Below are positions 29,637 through 39,469 of a stretch of 64,000 nucleotides of DNA, piece by piece. This DNA comes from Cognatitamlana onchidii. Its GTDB lineage: Bacteria > Bacteroidota > Bacteroidia > Flavobacteriales > Flavobacteriaceae. Every line of letters starts with the position of its first letter. The stretch's first letter is position 1. The notes beneath the pieces are model-generated. The model was not told where the DNA came from. It did no database searches and saw only the letters and a list, made by a program, of their open reading frames with translations. Position numbers and translations under genes: made by a program. Location: assembly GCF_004804355.1 (NCBI RefSeq), contig NZ_SRWZ01000002.1:496001-560000 (forward strand), given 5' to 3'.

Positions 29637-31016
29637 TTATCCAAGCCATTTAAAGATTTTTTTTAAATGGTTTAGTTTTCCAGCGTATGGTGCATATCTT
29701 ACAGAAGGATCGGTAGATATGCCTCGTTTAATTATAGATTTATCATGCGAAAATGTATCAAAACCATATTTACCATGGTATTTTCCCATACCACTATGTC
29801 CTACACCACCAAATGGTAAACGTTGATTGCCAAAATGAATAAGTAAATCATTAATTACACCTCCTCCAAAACTAAACTTTGAAAGTATGCTTTCTACAAA
29901 AACTTGGTTGGTAGAAAATACATAAAGCGCCAATGGGGTATCTAGGCTCCAGATAATTTTTTCTATATCTTGTTCATTGTCGAAAGCTATTATTGGTAAT
30001 ATAGGGCCAAAGATTTCTTCTCTCATTAGGGGGTGATGTAAAGGGGGATTATCAATAAGAGTAGGTGATATATAGGTCTCTTCTAAATTTATATCACCTC
30101 CAAAAGGAACATTTAAACCACTAATTAAATTAGAAAGCCTTTGTGTGTTTTTTTTATCGATAATTCTTGGGAAATCTGGTGATTGTATTGGTGTACTTGT
30201 ATAGCGTTTAACAATTTCTGCTTTTAAAGCTTCTATAAGATGCTTTTTAATATTAGATTTAACTAAAACATAGTCTGGTGCAATACAGGTTTGCCCTCCA
30301 TTTAAAAATTTACCCCAAACAAGCCTACGAGCAATTAGTTTTAGATTAACCGATTCGTCAATAATACAGGGCGATTTACCACCAAGCTCGAGTACAACTG
30401 GAGTTAATGTGGAAGCGGCAGCTTGAGCAACCCGCTTTCCCACTTTAGTGCTTCCAGTAAAAAATATAAAATCCCACTTTTTATTTAATAATTGTTTAGC
30501 TACTTCGGCATCACCTTCTATACATATCGCTACAGCCTCCGGAAACACGTTGCTAATAATTTGGGTAACTAATCTCGAGGTATTTGGAGTTAATTCACTT
30601 GGTTTTAAAACTATGGTATTACCTGCAGCAAACGACATAATTAATGGCTCCATTGCCAATAAAAAGGGATAATTCCAAGGCGCTATTATTAGCGTATTTC
30701 CGTATGGTGATTTATATATGTAGTCTTTTGAAGGAAAGGTTAATAACGATGATTTTACTCGTTTTGGTTTAGTCCATTTTTTTAGATTTTTAATCACTAA
30801 GTTTAACTCAGACAGCACTAAGCCCAGTTCACTTAAATAAGATTCAAACTCAGATTTTTTAAAATCTTTATTTAAAGCATCAAAAATAGCTTGCTCATTA
30901 GATTCAATTTCAGTTTTAAGCGACTTAAGTAACTGCAATCTAAATGCAACATCTTTGGTTTGCTGAGACTTAAAAAAGGCTCGCTGCTTGTTAATAATGT
31001 TAGTAATAGAATCCAA
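29637..31016 (-). CDS. aldehyde dehydrogenase (class 3-like)
   Basis: 459 residues. The catalytic pair is Glu210 (VVLELGGKSP) and Cys244 (NGGQTCIAPD), with cofactor segments PWNYP and FTGSTKVG. The short length and C-terminal extension resemble class 3/fatty aldehyde dehydrogenases. It oxidises aliphatic aldehydes to acids with NAD(P)+. No membrane anchor is obvious apart from a basic tail. Convergent with the kinase gene. Confidence 0.93.
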   Translation of the reverse strand: MDSITNIINKQRAFFKSQQTKDVAFRLQLLKSLKTEIESNEQAIFDALNKDFKKSEFESYLSELGLVLSELNLVIKNLKKWTKPKRVKSSLLTFPSKDYIYKSPYGNTLIIAPWNYPFLLAMEPLIMSFAAGNTIVLKPSELTPNTSRLVTQIISNVFPEAVAICIEGDAEVAKQLLNKKWDFIFFTGSTKVGKRVAQAAASTLTPVVLELGGKSPCIIDESVNLKLIARRLVWGKFLNGGQTCIAPDYVLVKSNIKKHLIEALKAEIVKRYTSTPIQSPDFPRIIDKKNTQRLSNLISGLNVPFGGDINLEETYISPTLIDNPPLHHPLMREEIFGPILPIIAFDNEQDIEKIIWSLDTPLALYVFSTNQVFVESILSKFSFGGGVINDLLIHFGNQRLPFGGVGHSGMGKYHGKYGFDTFSHDKSIIKRGISTDPSVRYAPYAGKLNHLKKIFKWLG

Positions 31017-31050
31017 AGTATGATAATTTTATTAAAGATATTTAAAATTA

Positions 31051-31749
31051 TTACAAGCAAGCGTTCCAAATAGAATCGCTGGGTAGCGCCGCGTTTATTG
31101 AAATTTTTTCCTTTTTTACCGGGTGAATAAATTCTATATGTCTAGCATGCAGGCTAATGCTTGCATCTTTATTACTTCGTTCAAAACCATATTTTAAATC
31201 ACCCTTAATTGGGCATCCAATAGAAGCTAATTGACTACGAATTTGATGATGCCTGCCTGTTTCTAGATGTACTTCAAGTAAATAATAGTTGTCTAGCGTT
31301 TTAAGAAGCTTATAATGCAGAATCGCTTTTTTACTTTCTGGAACTTCTTTACTATGGGCTTTAGATTTGTTATGCTTTGGGTTTTTCTTTAACCAGTGTA
31401 CTAAGGTGTCTTGGTTTTTGGGTGGTTTAACTTTTACCAGTGCCCAATATGTTTTGTGAATATCTTTGGATAAGAATAGTTTATTAAGTCTTGGCAGGAC
31501 TTTGCTAGTTTTAGCGAAAATAACAAGCCCTGTGGTAGGTCTATCTAATCGATGCACAGTCCCTAGAAAAACGTTACCAGGTTTATTATATTTTTTTTTA
31601 AGAAACTCTTTAACTACGTCGCTTAGAGGCTTGTCCCCAGTTTTATCGCCTTGAACTATATCGCCGGCACGCTTATTTACAATAATAATGTGATTATCCT
31701 CATAAAGAATACTTAAGTTATTCTTGTTGGAACGTATTTTGTTTGACAC
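31051..31749 (-). CDS. RluA-family pseudouridine synthase
   Basis: 232 residues. The catalytic aspartate is Asp69 in HRLDRPTTG. LETGRHHQIRSQ is the second family motif. There is no S4 domain; the protein starts directly with the catalytic fold, as in RluA-type enzymes. It modifies uridine in rRNA or tRNA; the target site cannot be told. Upstream panB is 26 bases away on the same strand. Confidence 0.92.
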   Translation of the reverse strand: MSNKIRSNKNNLSILYEDNHIIIVNKRAGDIVQGDKTGDKPLSDVVKEFLKKKYNKPGNVFLGTVHRLDRPTTGLVIFAKTSKVLPRLNKLFLSKDIHKTYWALVKVKPPKNQDTLVHWLKKNPKHNKSKAHSKEVPESKKAILHYKLLKTLDNYYLLEVHLETGRHHQIRSQLASIGCPIKGDLKYGFERSNKDASISLHARHIEFIHPVKKEKISINAALPSDSIWNACL

Positions 31750-31775
31750 AGCGTTCTATTATTTAAACCAACAAA

Positions 31776-32594
31776 CTAGTACTTTTCACTCTCATTAGGG
31801 AAATCCTGCGTTTTTACATCGTCGACGTATTGAGAGATAGCATCTGTCATATCATCGTATAAGTGGAGATACCTTCTTAAAAATCTGGGGTTAAATTCAT
31901 GAGTCATTCCAAGCATGTCGTGTAGCACTAAAACCTGACCATCAACATCTGGTCCAGCCCCAATACCAATAATTGGAATACTAACACTCTCAGCTACTTG
32001 TTTCGCTAATTTGGCAGGTATTTTTTCTAAAACAATAGCAAAGCATCCAACACGTTCTAAAAACTTGGCGTCCTCAATAAGGCGCTCCGCTTCTTCTTCT
32101 TCTTTAGCTCTAACAGTATAAGTTCCAAATTTGTAAATAGATTGTGGTGTAAGTCCTAAATGCCCCATAACTGGTATTCCTGCATTAAGGATACGCTTAA
32201 TAGATTCTTTTATTTCCTTACCACCTTCAAGTTTTACCGAATGCGCACCACTTTCTTTCATAATTCGAATAGCCGAACGAAGTGCTTCTTTAGGGTCACT
32301 TTGGTAGCTTCCAAAAGGTAAATCGACCACAATCAAAGCTCGGTAAATGGCCCTTACAACGGACGAGGCATGATAAATCATTTGATCTAAAGTAATGGGC
32401 AAAGTAGTTTCATGCCCTGCCATAACATTACTAGCAGAATCGCCAACAAGAATAACATCAACACCTGCACCGTCAACTATTTTGGCCATGGTATAATCAT
32501 AGGCCGTAAGCATAGATATTTTCTCACCATTGGCTTTCATATCTACTAAAGTTTTTACGGTTACGCGTTTGTATTCTTTTTTGGCTACAGACAT
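31776..32594 (-). CDS. panB: 3-methyl-2-oxobutanoate hydroxymethyltransferase
   Basis: 272 residues. The first committed enzyme of pantothenate synthesis, transferring a hydroxymethyl group from methylene-THF to ketoisovalerate. Family motifs: [40 protein letters not shown] and [15 protein letters not shown]. Length is normal. panC/panD are not in the window. Confidence 0.97.
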   Translation of the reverse strand: MSVAKKEYKRVTVKTLVDMKANGEKISMLTAYDYTMAKIVDGAGVDVILVGDSASNVMAGHETTLPITLDQMIYHASSVVRAIYRALIVVDLPFGSYQSDPKEALRSAIRIMKESGAHSVKLEGGKEIKESIKRILNAGIPVMGHLGLTPQSIYKFGTYTVRAKEEEEAERLIEDAKFLERVGCFAIVLEKIPAKLAKQVAESVSIPIIGIGAGPDVDGQVLVLHDMLGMTHEFNPRFLRRYLHLYDDMTDAISQYVDDVKTQDFPNESEKY

Positions 32595-32792
32595 TGGTTC
32601 TTTATTTAATTTAGCAAGTAAAAATACTAAATAAAGGCTTATGCTGTTACTATTTTCTTTAATGGAGGGTAGGAGGCTATATATCAGTTAGTTTAGCCCT
32701 AAAATTGAACAAGTTGCTTACATATAGTTCTATTTAACCTTTTTTAATCGTGAGTTCGCTAGTTGTCGTAGCAGAAAAAAACAGTTAGTATT

Positions 32793-33893
32793 TTATCTAT
32801 TCTCAAACTCCTTACAAAGTCTTTCTAATAATTCGGCAGCACTAGGAATATCATTTATTTTATCTACGCCTTTCCCAGCATACATAATCATTGCTTCTAA
32901 ATTGCCTGTTGCACCTTCAAAAGGGCCCGCTGTAGAATATCTATAAATGTCTTTGCCATTCTCCTTTTTACCTATTACGTCACCTTCTCCCGGCTTATTT
33001 CCTAGTAACGGGCAACCTGCGGCCTCCCAGTTTAGGAATGTGCTATTTCTTAATACTCTGGTCATCGCGTTCCATTTGTCACTAAAACAATTGGTATAGA
33101 CAGTGCTGTTTTCTTGAGCCTCAACAAGTTTTTGCCTATAAAAATCAGAAATATCACTTTCTATTGTGGCAATTAATCGGGTTCCCATTACGGCTCCAGC
33201 GGCACCCATATTGATTACATTTCTAATGTCATGACCTGTAGAGATTCCTCCTGAAACAAGAACAGGTACAGAACCAGCTGTTTCTATTATTTCATGTAAT
33301 ATATCCTTCACATATGAAGTCCCTTGAACATGACCTCCTGCTTCAATACCTTGGCATATCAAAAAATCTGGGCTATGTTCTAATGCTTTTTTTGTGTTTA
33401 GCGGGCTTGTTACTTGAATACCTAATGTTCCTTCAGCGTTTCTAATTTTATCCACAATACTTTTTTCTGGAGTACCCCAGGAAAATTGAAAATTTTTACA
33501 ACCTGCTTCCAAGGCCTTATCAAGTGATTTAGTTCCACGATGCAATACATAATTTGCATAATAATTGCCTTTGGTTTCATTATTTAACCTCTTGATTATT
33601 TCGTAAGCATCTTCTGGTTTCTTCCAGGCTAATTGAATACTTCCCATACAACCAGCATTGGCAACAGCAATAGCTAACTTTTCACCACCGGGAGCAGCTT
33701 GAAAAAATGGGTATTTTAAATTGAACAGTTTTAATAATCTTTTACTGCTCTCATTTAATTTCCCTATTTCTTTTTTGGTTTCTTTGAGTTGTTCTGATTT
33801 GTAAGAAGAAAAAATTGTAGTGGATAATCCTAATCCAGCTAATGAGCTTAGTTTTAAGAAATTCCTTCTTGAAGAATGGTCCTTTTTTTTCAT
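32793..33893 (-). CDS. Tat-exported nitronate monooxygenase-like flavoprotein
   Basis: 366 residues. The N-terminus carries a twin-arginine signal (SSRRNFLKLSSLAGLG), so the folded FMN protein would be exported to the periplasm or membrane. The rest is an NMO/2-nitropropane dioxygenase-type TIM barrel: EAGGHVQGTS, VLVSGGIS and GAAGAVMGTRL form the FMN and active-site loops. The substrate is not known. It is a distant paralogue of the cytoplasmic NMO at 41375-42325. Followed by an SDR gene upstream on the same strand 55 bases away. Confidence 0.85.
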   Translation of the reverse strand: MKKKDHSSRRNFLKLSSLAGLGLSTTIFSSYKSEQLKETKKEIGKLNESSKRLLKLFNLKYPFFQAAPGGEKLAIAVANAGCMGSIQLAWKKPEDAYEIIKRLNNETKGNYYANYVLHRGTKSLDKALEAGCKNFQFSWGTPEKSIVDKIRNAEGTLGIQVTSPLNTKKALEHSPDFLICQGIEAGGHVQGTSYVKDILHEIIETAGSVPVLVSGGISTGHDIRNVINMGAAGAVMGTRLIATIESDISDFYRQKLVEAQENSTVYTNCFSDKWNAMTRVLRNSTFLNWEAAGCPLLGNKPGEGDVIGKKENGKDIYRYSTAGPFEGATGNLEAMIMYAGKGVDKINDIPSAAELLERLCKEFENR

Positions 33894-33948
33894 TTTTATT
33901 GGTTTTTCTGGGAGTAGGTTTGTTTGACAATAGCTTTAATCTCGTGGT

Positions 33949-34887
33949 TTAGCTGTTAAACTCAGTTAAAGGAACAATTGCAGGACTAAATTCAATTTCT
34001 AAATCCTTTTGTGCTTCATCGTTTTTATAAACTATTCTAGTTTGCCCACTTGGTTTTTCTCCGTTCAGCATGGCAGATATATCTGAAACCTTCCAGCTTT
34101 CAGCACTTAGTAAGTAATTTTTACCGTTTAAGCCTTTTTTATTACTTGCACTATAAATACCATTGGCGACATCCTTCACGTCAACAACTGCAAATTCAGC
34201 ATCTGTGTCGAATAGCATTTGCACAAACGGATTTGGTGCAATCTTATTTTTAAATAAAAACTGTAAACCTGAAGATGTAGAATCCTCTCTGCTTGATAAT
34301 GATTTTCCCATAACTGCTACAGGAGAAACACTTGTTATCTCAAAATTAGTATTTGGATGTTCCTTTATAAATTTTTCTACGGTTTGGTTAGCAATAAACT
34401 TAGCCTGAGCATAAGGGTGGCTTTCTTCACTCATAAAAGGCGTGTCGTTCTCGTCAATGGTGTCATCTAAGTTTTTTCCGTCTGGAAGCATTGGGAAATT
34501 GGTGTTATATGCCGCAACAGACGCTACGAAAACGACTTTTTCAATGCTTGGGGTTTCGTTAACGATTTCAAGAAAGTTTTCGGTACCCTTAATAGTAGGA
34601 TCAAATAGCTCCAATTTAGGGTCTTGCACATCTAACTGAAACGGGGTACCACCATGTACCACGATGTCACAGCCTTTTACGAATTCCCTTAATTGGCTTT
34701 TGTTTTCAACTTTTAAAGGAAGAATTTCAAGATTCTCAGCATTGGGCAACGCTTTTAGGTGGTTGTATTTTTCGGTTTTAGAAATATCTGTTGCCGAAAC
34801 TTTTACCTTATAACCTTCTTCTAAAAATTTTAATGTAGTATGACTTCCTATAAATCCTGAGCCCCCAATAATTCCAACTGTTTTCAT
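33949..34887 (-). CDS. extended short-chain dehydrogenase/epimerase family protein
   Basis: 312 residues. The N-terminal NAD(P)-binding motif is GGSGFIGSH (8-16), with VFVASVAAYNT and a YAQAK (YxxxK) active-site segment. Similar to dihydroflavonol reductase/cinnamoyl-CoA reductase-type aldehyde reductases. Substrate unknown. Probably in one unit with the Tat-NMO downstream. Confidence 0.88.
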   Translation of the reverse strand: MKTVGIIGGSGFIGSHTTLKFLEEGYKVKVSATDISKTEKYNHLKALPNAENLEILPLKVENKSQLREFVKGCDIVVHGGTPFQLDVQDPKLELFDPTIKGTENFLEIVNETPSIEKVVFVASVAAYNTNFPMLPDGKNLDDTIDENDTPFMSEESHPYAQAKFIANQTVEKFIKEHPNTNFEITSVSPVAVMGKSLSSREDSTSSGLQFLFKNKIAPNPFVQMLFDTDAEFAVVDVKDVANGIYSASNKKGLNGKNYLLSAESWKVSDISAMLNGEKPSGQTRIVYKNDEAQKDLEIEFSPAIVPLTEFNS

Positions 34888-35081
34888 ATTTTCTGGTTTT
34901 TTGATTAGTTATGCCACTATAAAACAAGAGGTAATATAAAGACCATGTGACATAAATAAGGGGAGCGAATCTTCAATATGATTGTTTTTAAAGATAGCTG
35001 AAAATTAGTACAAAATCAAGAAATTCACCCAACATTGCAGAAAACAGCTTTACGGATGCTGTATTTGGTAGGAATAATAGA

Positions 35082-36503
35082 TTAACAATCCGTTAAATGA
35101 ACTCCTACAGCTAAGCCACCTTTACTGGTTTCTTTATACTTAGAGTTCATATCCTTAGCGGTTTCCCACATTGTGGTCACTACCTTGTCTAACGGTACTT
35201 TAACATGATGGGCATCTGTATCTAAAGCTAGTTCTGCTGCGTTAATTGCTTTAATGGCTCCCATTGCGTTACGTTCAATACATGGTACTTGAACTAATCC
35301 TCCAATGGGGTCGCAGGTTAAGCCAAGATGATGCTCCATAGCAATCTCTGAAGCTATTAAAACTTGTTCAGGGCTTCCACCAAGAAGTTCACATAAGGCG
35401 CCTGCAGCCATGGCCGATGATACACCGATTTCTGCTTGACAACCACCCATGGCTGCACTAATAGTTGCACCCTTTTTAAAAATACTTCCTATTTCGCCTG
35501 CTACTAGCAGAAATCTTTTAACATCCTCAAAATTACCATCATGGTTTTCTATGACTAAATAATACATGAGTACTGCTGGAATAACGCCAGCACTACCATT
35601 TGTTGGTGCCGTAACAACGCGACCTAAATCGGCGTTAACCTCGTTTACAGCAAGGGCAAAACAGCTAACCCATTTTATGATTTGGCGAAATTTAACCTCA
35701 GTATTTCTTATGGCTGCAATCCATTCAATCGGGGTAGAATATTCTGCATTTTCAATAAGCTTTTTATGTGTGTCAAAAGCTCTACGGCGAACCTTTAAAC
35801 CACCAGGTAATTCGCCTTCGGTATGGCAACCAAGATACATGCTCTCAAGCATGACGTTCCAAATTCGTTTTAGTTCATAATCTATAGAACTTTCATTTCT
35901 TATAGATTTTTCATTTTCTAAAACAATTTGTGAAACCGATTTATCATATAACTGACAGTAGTTTAAAAGGTCAATTCCTTTTTCAATTGGGTACGGAAAA
36001 AGGCATTTAATTTCATAGTTTCTTTTTGAGTTTTTAAGTTCTTTTTTTACTACAAAACCGCCCCCAATGGAGTAGAAGGTTGAAGTTTTGATTTCTTTTT
36101 TTAAATGAGCCTGAAAACTAAGTCCGTTGGCATGAAAAGGTAAAAACGTTTTATTGAATACGATATCTAAGCCGTAATTAAAAGGAAGTGGTTTTTCGCC
36201 ATTTAAAAGTAACGTTTTTGTGGTTTTAACTTCATTAATTAGTTTGGGAATGCTACTGGTTGATAGGGTTTCAGGATCTGTGCCTAATAAACCCAATACA
36301 ATAGCTTTATCTGTGGCATGACCTTTACCAGTAAGCGATAGTGAGCCATAGAGTTGTATGGTTATGGTATTGACGGCGTCAAAAGATTGATCTGTTTTTA
36401 GTTCTTGAATCCAGCGTTGAGCCGCGCGCCAAGGGCCTAATGTGTGCGAACTTGAGGGACCAATTCCAATTTTAAGCATGTCAAAAACAGAGATACTTTC
36501 CAT
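35082..36503 (-). CDS. sdaA: L-serine ammonia-lyase (single-chain, Fe-S)
   Basis: 473 residues combining the beta and alpha domains in one chain, as in E. coli SdaA/SdaB. Motifs: GIGPSSSHTLGPW (N-terminal), TAPTNGSAGVIPAVL, GGCQAEIGVSSAMAAGALCEL and LTCDPIGGLVQVPCIERNA, which carry the cysteines for the 4Fe-4S cluster. It deaminates serine to pyruvate in the cytoplasm. No regulatory ACT extension beyond the usual domain is seen. Confidence 0.96.
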   Translation of the reverse strand: MESISVFDMLKIGIGPSSSHTLGPWRAAQRWIQELKTDQSFDAVNTITIQLYGSLSLTGKGHATDKAIVLGLLGTDPETLSTSSIPKLINEVKTTKTLLLNGEKPLPFNYGLDIVFNKTFLPFHANGLSFQAHLKKEIKTSTFYSIGGGFVVKKELKNSKRNYEIKCLFPYPIEKGIDLLNYCQLYDKSVSQIVLENEKSIRNESSIDYELKRIWNVMLESMYLGCHTEGELPGGLKVRRRAFDTHKKLIENAEYSTPIEWIAAIRNTEVKFRQIIKWVSCFALAVNEVNADLGRVVTAPTNGSAGVIPAVLMYYLVIENHDGNFEDVKRFLLVAGEIGSIFKKGATISAAMGGCQAEIGVSSAMAAGALCELLGGSPEQVLIASEIAMEHHLGLTCDPIGGLVQVPCIERNAMGAIKAINAAELALDTDAHHVKVPLDKVVTTMWETAKDMNSKYKETSKGGLAVGVHLTDC

Positions 36504-36616
36504 AGTTTACGAAAACGTTATAGTTAAACAAATATAAATATTGTTTTTTGGCTTACAAATGGCGTTTAGGTAAAGTTTGTCAGTTATTACCATTGCTTAA
36601 TAGAGCCTTCTTGGTT

Positions 36617-36699
36617 GCGCAAAGGATAGTAGTGAAAAGCCCACAGCGAAGTATGAGCGCGGACTTGTAGCGTATAGCCTGACCCGATAGGGATGCGCC
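36617..36699 (-). repeat. structured intergenic repeat, copy 2 (inverted relative to copy 1)
   Basis: Read on the minus strand it begins GGCGCATCCCTATCGGGTCAGG and ends ATCCTTTGCGCAA. It shares GGTCAGGCT and the terminal ATCC...GCGCAA-type sequence with the repeat at 7027-7127 in the same relative order. It occupies the gap between sdaA and the dnaK promoter region. Confidence 0.55.
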
Positions 36700-36732
36700 A
36701 TTAGAATAATAAAAAATTGTTACTTACTGAAT

Positions 36733-36747
36733 ATGACACTGTGTCAT
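36733..36747. promoter_or_regulatory. palindromic operator upstream of dnaK
   Basis: ATGACAC-T-GTGTCAT: perfect 7-bp arms around one base, 10 bases upstream of the sigma-54-like element. Likely a binding site for a heat-shock regulator; the regulator is unknown. Confidence 0.65.
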
Positions 36748-36757
36748 ACTTTTGGGG

Positions 36758-36773
36758 TTGGCATAATGATTGA
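36758..36773 (+). promoter_or_regulatory. sigma-54-like -24/-12 promoter of dnaK
   Basis: TTGGCATAATGATTGA fits the TTGGCA-N5-TTGC layout with correct spacing; the -12 C is replaced by A. Predicted start about 36785, 40 bases ahead of the ATG. No TAnnTTTG element is visible here. Confidence 0.5.
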
Positions 36774-36825
36774 CTTATACAACTAGAATTTAAAAAAGAA
36801 TATTCAACAATATAAATAAACAGTT

Positions 36826-38739
36826 ATGAGTAAAATTATTGGAATTGATTTAGGAACAACCAACTCTTGCGTTTCTGTAATGGAAGGTAATGAGCCTGTA
36901 GTTATTCCTAATGCAGAGGGGAAAAGAACAACACCTTCTGTAATTGCCTTTGTTGAAGGCGGAGAAATTAAAGTTGGTGATCCAGCAAAGCGTCAGGCGG
37001 TGACAAACCCAACAAAAACAGTTTATTCTATTAAACGTTTTATGGGTAATAAATATAGTGAGTCTCAAAAAGAAGCAGATCGTGTACCATATAATGTTGT
37101 GAAAGGTGATAATGATACACCTAGAGTAGATATTGATGGACGTTTATATACACCACAAGAATTATCTGCAATGATTCTTCAAAAAATGAAGAAGACTGCT
37201 GAAGATTATTTAGGAGTCGATGTAAGTAGAGCGGTAATTACTGTACCAGCTTACTTTAACGATAGCCAACGTCAAGCAACTAAAGAAGCAGGTGAAATTG
37301 CAGGCTTAAAAGTAGAGCGTATTATTAATGAGCCTACCGCCGCAGCATTAGCTTATGGTTTAGATAAAAAAGGGTCTGACCAAAAAATAGTAGTATTCGA
37401 TTTTGGTGGTGGTACCCATGATGTATCGATCCTTGAATTAGGAGACGGTGTATTTGAAGTATTGTCTACAGATGGAGATACGCACTTAGGTGGTGATGAT
37501 GTAGATGAAAAAATTATTAACTGGTTAGCTGAAGAGTTTAAGGCTGAAGAGTCTATGGACTTAAGAGAAGACCCTATGTCTTTACAGCGTTTAAAGGAAG
37601 CAGCTGAAAAAGCAAAGATTGAGTTATCATCTTCTGCGCAAACAGAAATTAACTTACCTTATATTACTGCAACAGCGAGCGGACCTAAACACTTGGTGCG
37701 CACTTTAACACGCTCTAAATTTGAGCAATTGATCGACGATTTAGTAAAGCGTACGATTGAGCCATGTGAGTCTGCTTTAAAAGCGGCTGGATTAAGTAAG
37801 AGTGATATAGACGAAGTTATTTTAGTAGGTGGTTCTACACGTATTCCTGCGGTACAAACAGCAGTTGAGAAATTTTTCGGAAAAGCGCCAAGTAAAGGCG
37901 TAAACCCAGACGAAGTAGTATCGTTAGGAGCTGGAATCCAGGGAGGTGTATTAACAGGAGATGTAAAAGACGTTCTTTTATTGGACGTAACGCCGTTATC
38001 TCTTGGTATTGAAACGATGGGTAATGTATTTACCAAGTTAATCGAAGCCAATACAACCATTCCTACCAAGAAATCGCAAGTGTTCTCTACAGCAGCCGAT
38101 AATCAGCCTTCAGTAGAAATTCACGTATTACAAGGTGAACGTGCAATGGCAGCAGATAATAAAACAATTGGACGTTTCCATTTAGATGGTATTCCACCAG
38201 CAAGACGTGGTACGCCTCAAATTGAAGTGACATTCGATATTGATGCTAATGGTATCATTAAAGTGTCTGCAGAAGATAAAGCGACTGGTAAGAAACAAGA
38301 TATCAGAATTGAAGCCTCTTCTGGTTTAACTGAAGAAGAAATCGAGAAAATGAAAGCAGATGCTGAAGCAAACGCGGAAGCAGACAAGGCTGCAGCTGAA
38401 CAAGCACAGAAATTAAACGAAGCGGATTCTATGATTTTTCAAACTGAAAAATTATTAGAAGAGTCTGGCGATAAATTATCAGCTGATAATAAATCGAAGA
38501 TAGAAGCTGCTTTAGAAGAATTGAAAAAACAATTTGAAACTAAAGATTTAGCTTTAATTCAACCAGCTTTAGATAACTTGAATGAGATTTGGAAAGCGGC
38601 AAGTGAAGAGATTTACAAAGCACAAGCAGCCGAAGCTCAAGCAGGTGGTGCACAGCCAGGGCCAGATGCTGGTGCAGCTGATCAAGCACAGTCTGAAGGA
38701 AGTGATGTTGAAGACGTAGATTTCGAAGAAGTAAAGTAA
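36826..38739 (+). CDS. dnaK: Hsp70 chaperone DnaK
   Basis: 637 residues. The ATPase domain starts [13 protein letters not shown]. The phosphate-2 and adenosine motifs ([21 protein letters not shown]) are present, followed by the linker [16 protein letters not shown], the substrate domain and a helical lid. The tail is Gly/Ala-rich and ends [11 protein letters not shown]. Cytoplasmic chaperone for folding and heat shock. It stands alone, with no grpE or dnaJ adjacent, under the palindrome/sigma-54-like region and before a strong terminator. Confidence 0.98.
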   Translation: MSKIIGIDLGTTNSCVSVMEGNEPVVIPNAEGKRTTPSVIAFVEGGEIKVGDPAKRQAVTNPTKTVYSIKRFMGNKYSESQKEADRVPYNVVKGDNDTPRVDIDGRLYTPQELSAMILQKMKKTAEDYLGVDVSRAVITVPAYFNDSQRQATKEAGEIAGLKVERIINEPTAAALAYGLDKKGSDQKIVVFDFGGGTHDVSILELGDGVFEVLSTDGDTHLGGDDVDEKIINWLAEEFKAEESMDLREDPMSLQRLKEAAEKAKIELSSSAQTEINLPYITATASGPKHLVRTLTRSKFEQLIDDLVKRTIEPCESALKAAGLSKSDIDEVILVGGSTRIPAVQTAVEKFFGKAPSKGVNPDEVVSLGAGIQGGVLTGDVKDVLLLDVTPLSLGIETMGNVFTKLIEANTTIPTKKSQVFSTAADNQPSVEIHVLQGERAMAADNKTIGRFHLDGIPPARRGTPQIEVTFDIDANGIIKVSAEDKATGKKQDIRIEASSGLTEEEIEKMKADAEANAEADKAAAEQAQKLNEADSMIFQTEKLLEESGDKLSADNKSKIEAALEELKKQFETKDLALIQPALDNLNEIWKAASEEIYKAQAAEAQAGGAQPGPDAGAADQAQSEGSDVEDVDFEEVK

Positions 38740-38780
38740 TTGAACAATACTTACTTTGCAGGTAATGCATAAATTAAAGT

Positions 38781-38814
38781 AAAAAACGCAACCAATTTGG
38801 TTGCGTTTTTTTTT
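38781..38814 (+). terminator. intrinsic terminator of dnaK
   Basis: Stem AAAAACGCAACCAA/TTGGTTGCGTTTTT followed by nine or more T. The longer open frame of the next gene begins inside its T-run. Confidence 0.93.
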
Positions 38815-38838
38815 AAACCTATCTTCACAAAAAAAAGT

Positions 38839-39360
38839 ATGAAAAAAATAAGCTTATTTGTATCCATTTTATGTCTTGTTATGTCAGCTTGCTCCAGCGA
38901 CGATGATGGAGGAAACACTATAACGGGTGATATAGTTGGCACTTGGAATGTAACTAAATTAGATTTAACCGGAGAAATTCAAGCGGAAGTATCTGGGACA
39001 CCAATATCCTCAAGCGTTACAGGCGAAGGGTTTGATTTGGATAATAGTTTGGTGACCTTTAATGAGTCTCCAAGTTCTATTGAGTCTGAAGGCACGATTA
39101 GTATGAGACTAACCTATTCTTTAAATGGAACAGAATTGACTGAAGAAATTGAGGATTTTGAATTTTTAGAAGGAGGTACTTGGGAATTAAATGGTAATAC
39201 CCTTATTATTACCGAAGCAGGTGAGGAAACCGAAGTCGAAATTTTGACACTAACTGATACCGAACTTGTCATTAAAGTTTATGAGGAGGAGACAGAGATA
39301 GAAGATGATGAGGCTATAACAAGTACATTTGTGTTGGAAGCCTCTTTTAAAAGAGTTTAA
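38839..39360 (+). CDS. small secreted lipoprotein, lipocalin-like
   Basis: 173 residues from the ATG at 38839, chosen because the upstream frame starts within the dnaK terminator and because MKKISLFVSILCLVMSAC is a complete lipoprotein signal with Cys18. An acidic SSDDDGG stretch, typical of surface-exposed Bacteroidetes lipoproteins, follows. The rest is beta-rich (GTWNVTKLDL start, GGTWELNGNTLII), like the lipocalin-like DUF family of this phylum. Function unknown; it stands between two terminators. Confidence 0.8.
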   Translation: MKKISLFVSILCLVMSACSSDDDGGNTITGDIVGTWNVTKLDLTGEIQAEVSGTPISSSVTGEGFDLDNSLVTFNESPSSIESEGTISMRLTYSLNGTELTEEIEDFEFLEGGTWELNGNTLIITEAGEETEVEILTLTDTELVIKVYEEETEIEDDEAITSTFVLEASFKRV

Positions 39361-39381
39361 ACGATTATACCATATTAGAGG

Positions 39382-39412
39382 AAAGCCACTTTTATATAAG
39401 TGGCTTTTTTTT
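39382..39412 (+). terminator. intrinsic terminator of the lipoprotein gene
   Basis: AAAGCCACTT/AAGTGGCTTT stem with TTATAT loop and a run of T, 21 bases after the stop codon. Confidence 0.9.
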
Positions 39413-39469
39413 GCTTTAAGATAAATAATAAGGTTTAAAACAATACATTTGGGTAAAGAAAATTAGTAA

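Noticed and set aside
37659-38069. 136-codon antisense frame within dnaK
   Set aside because: Shadow of the strongly conserved DnaK coding sequence.
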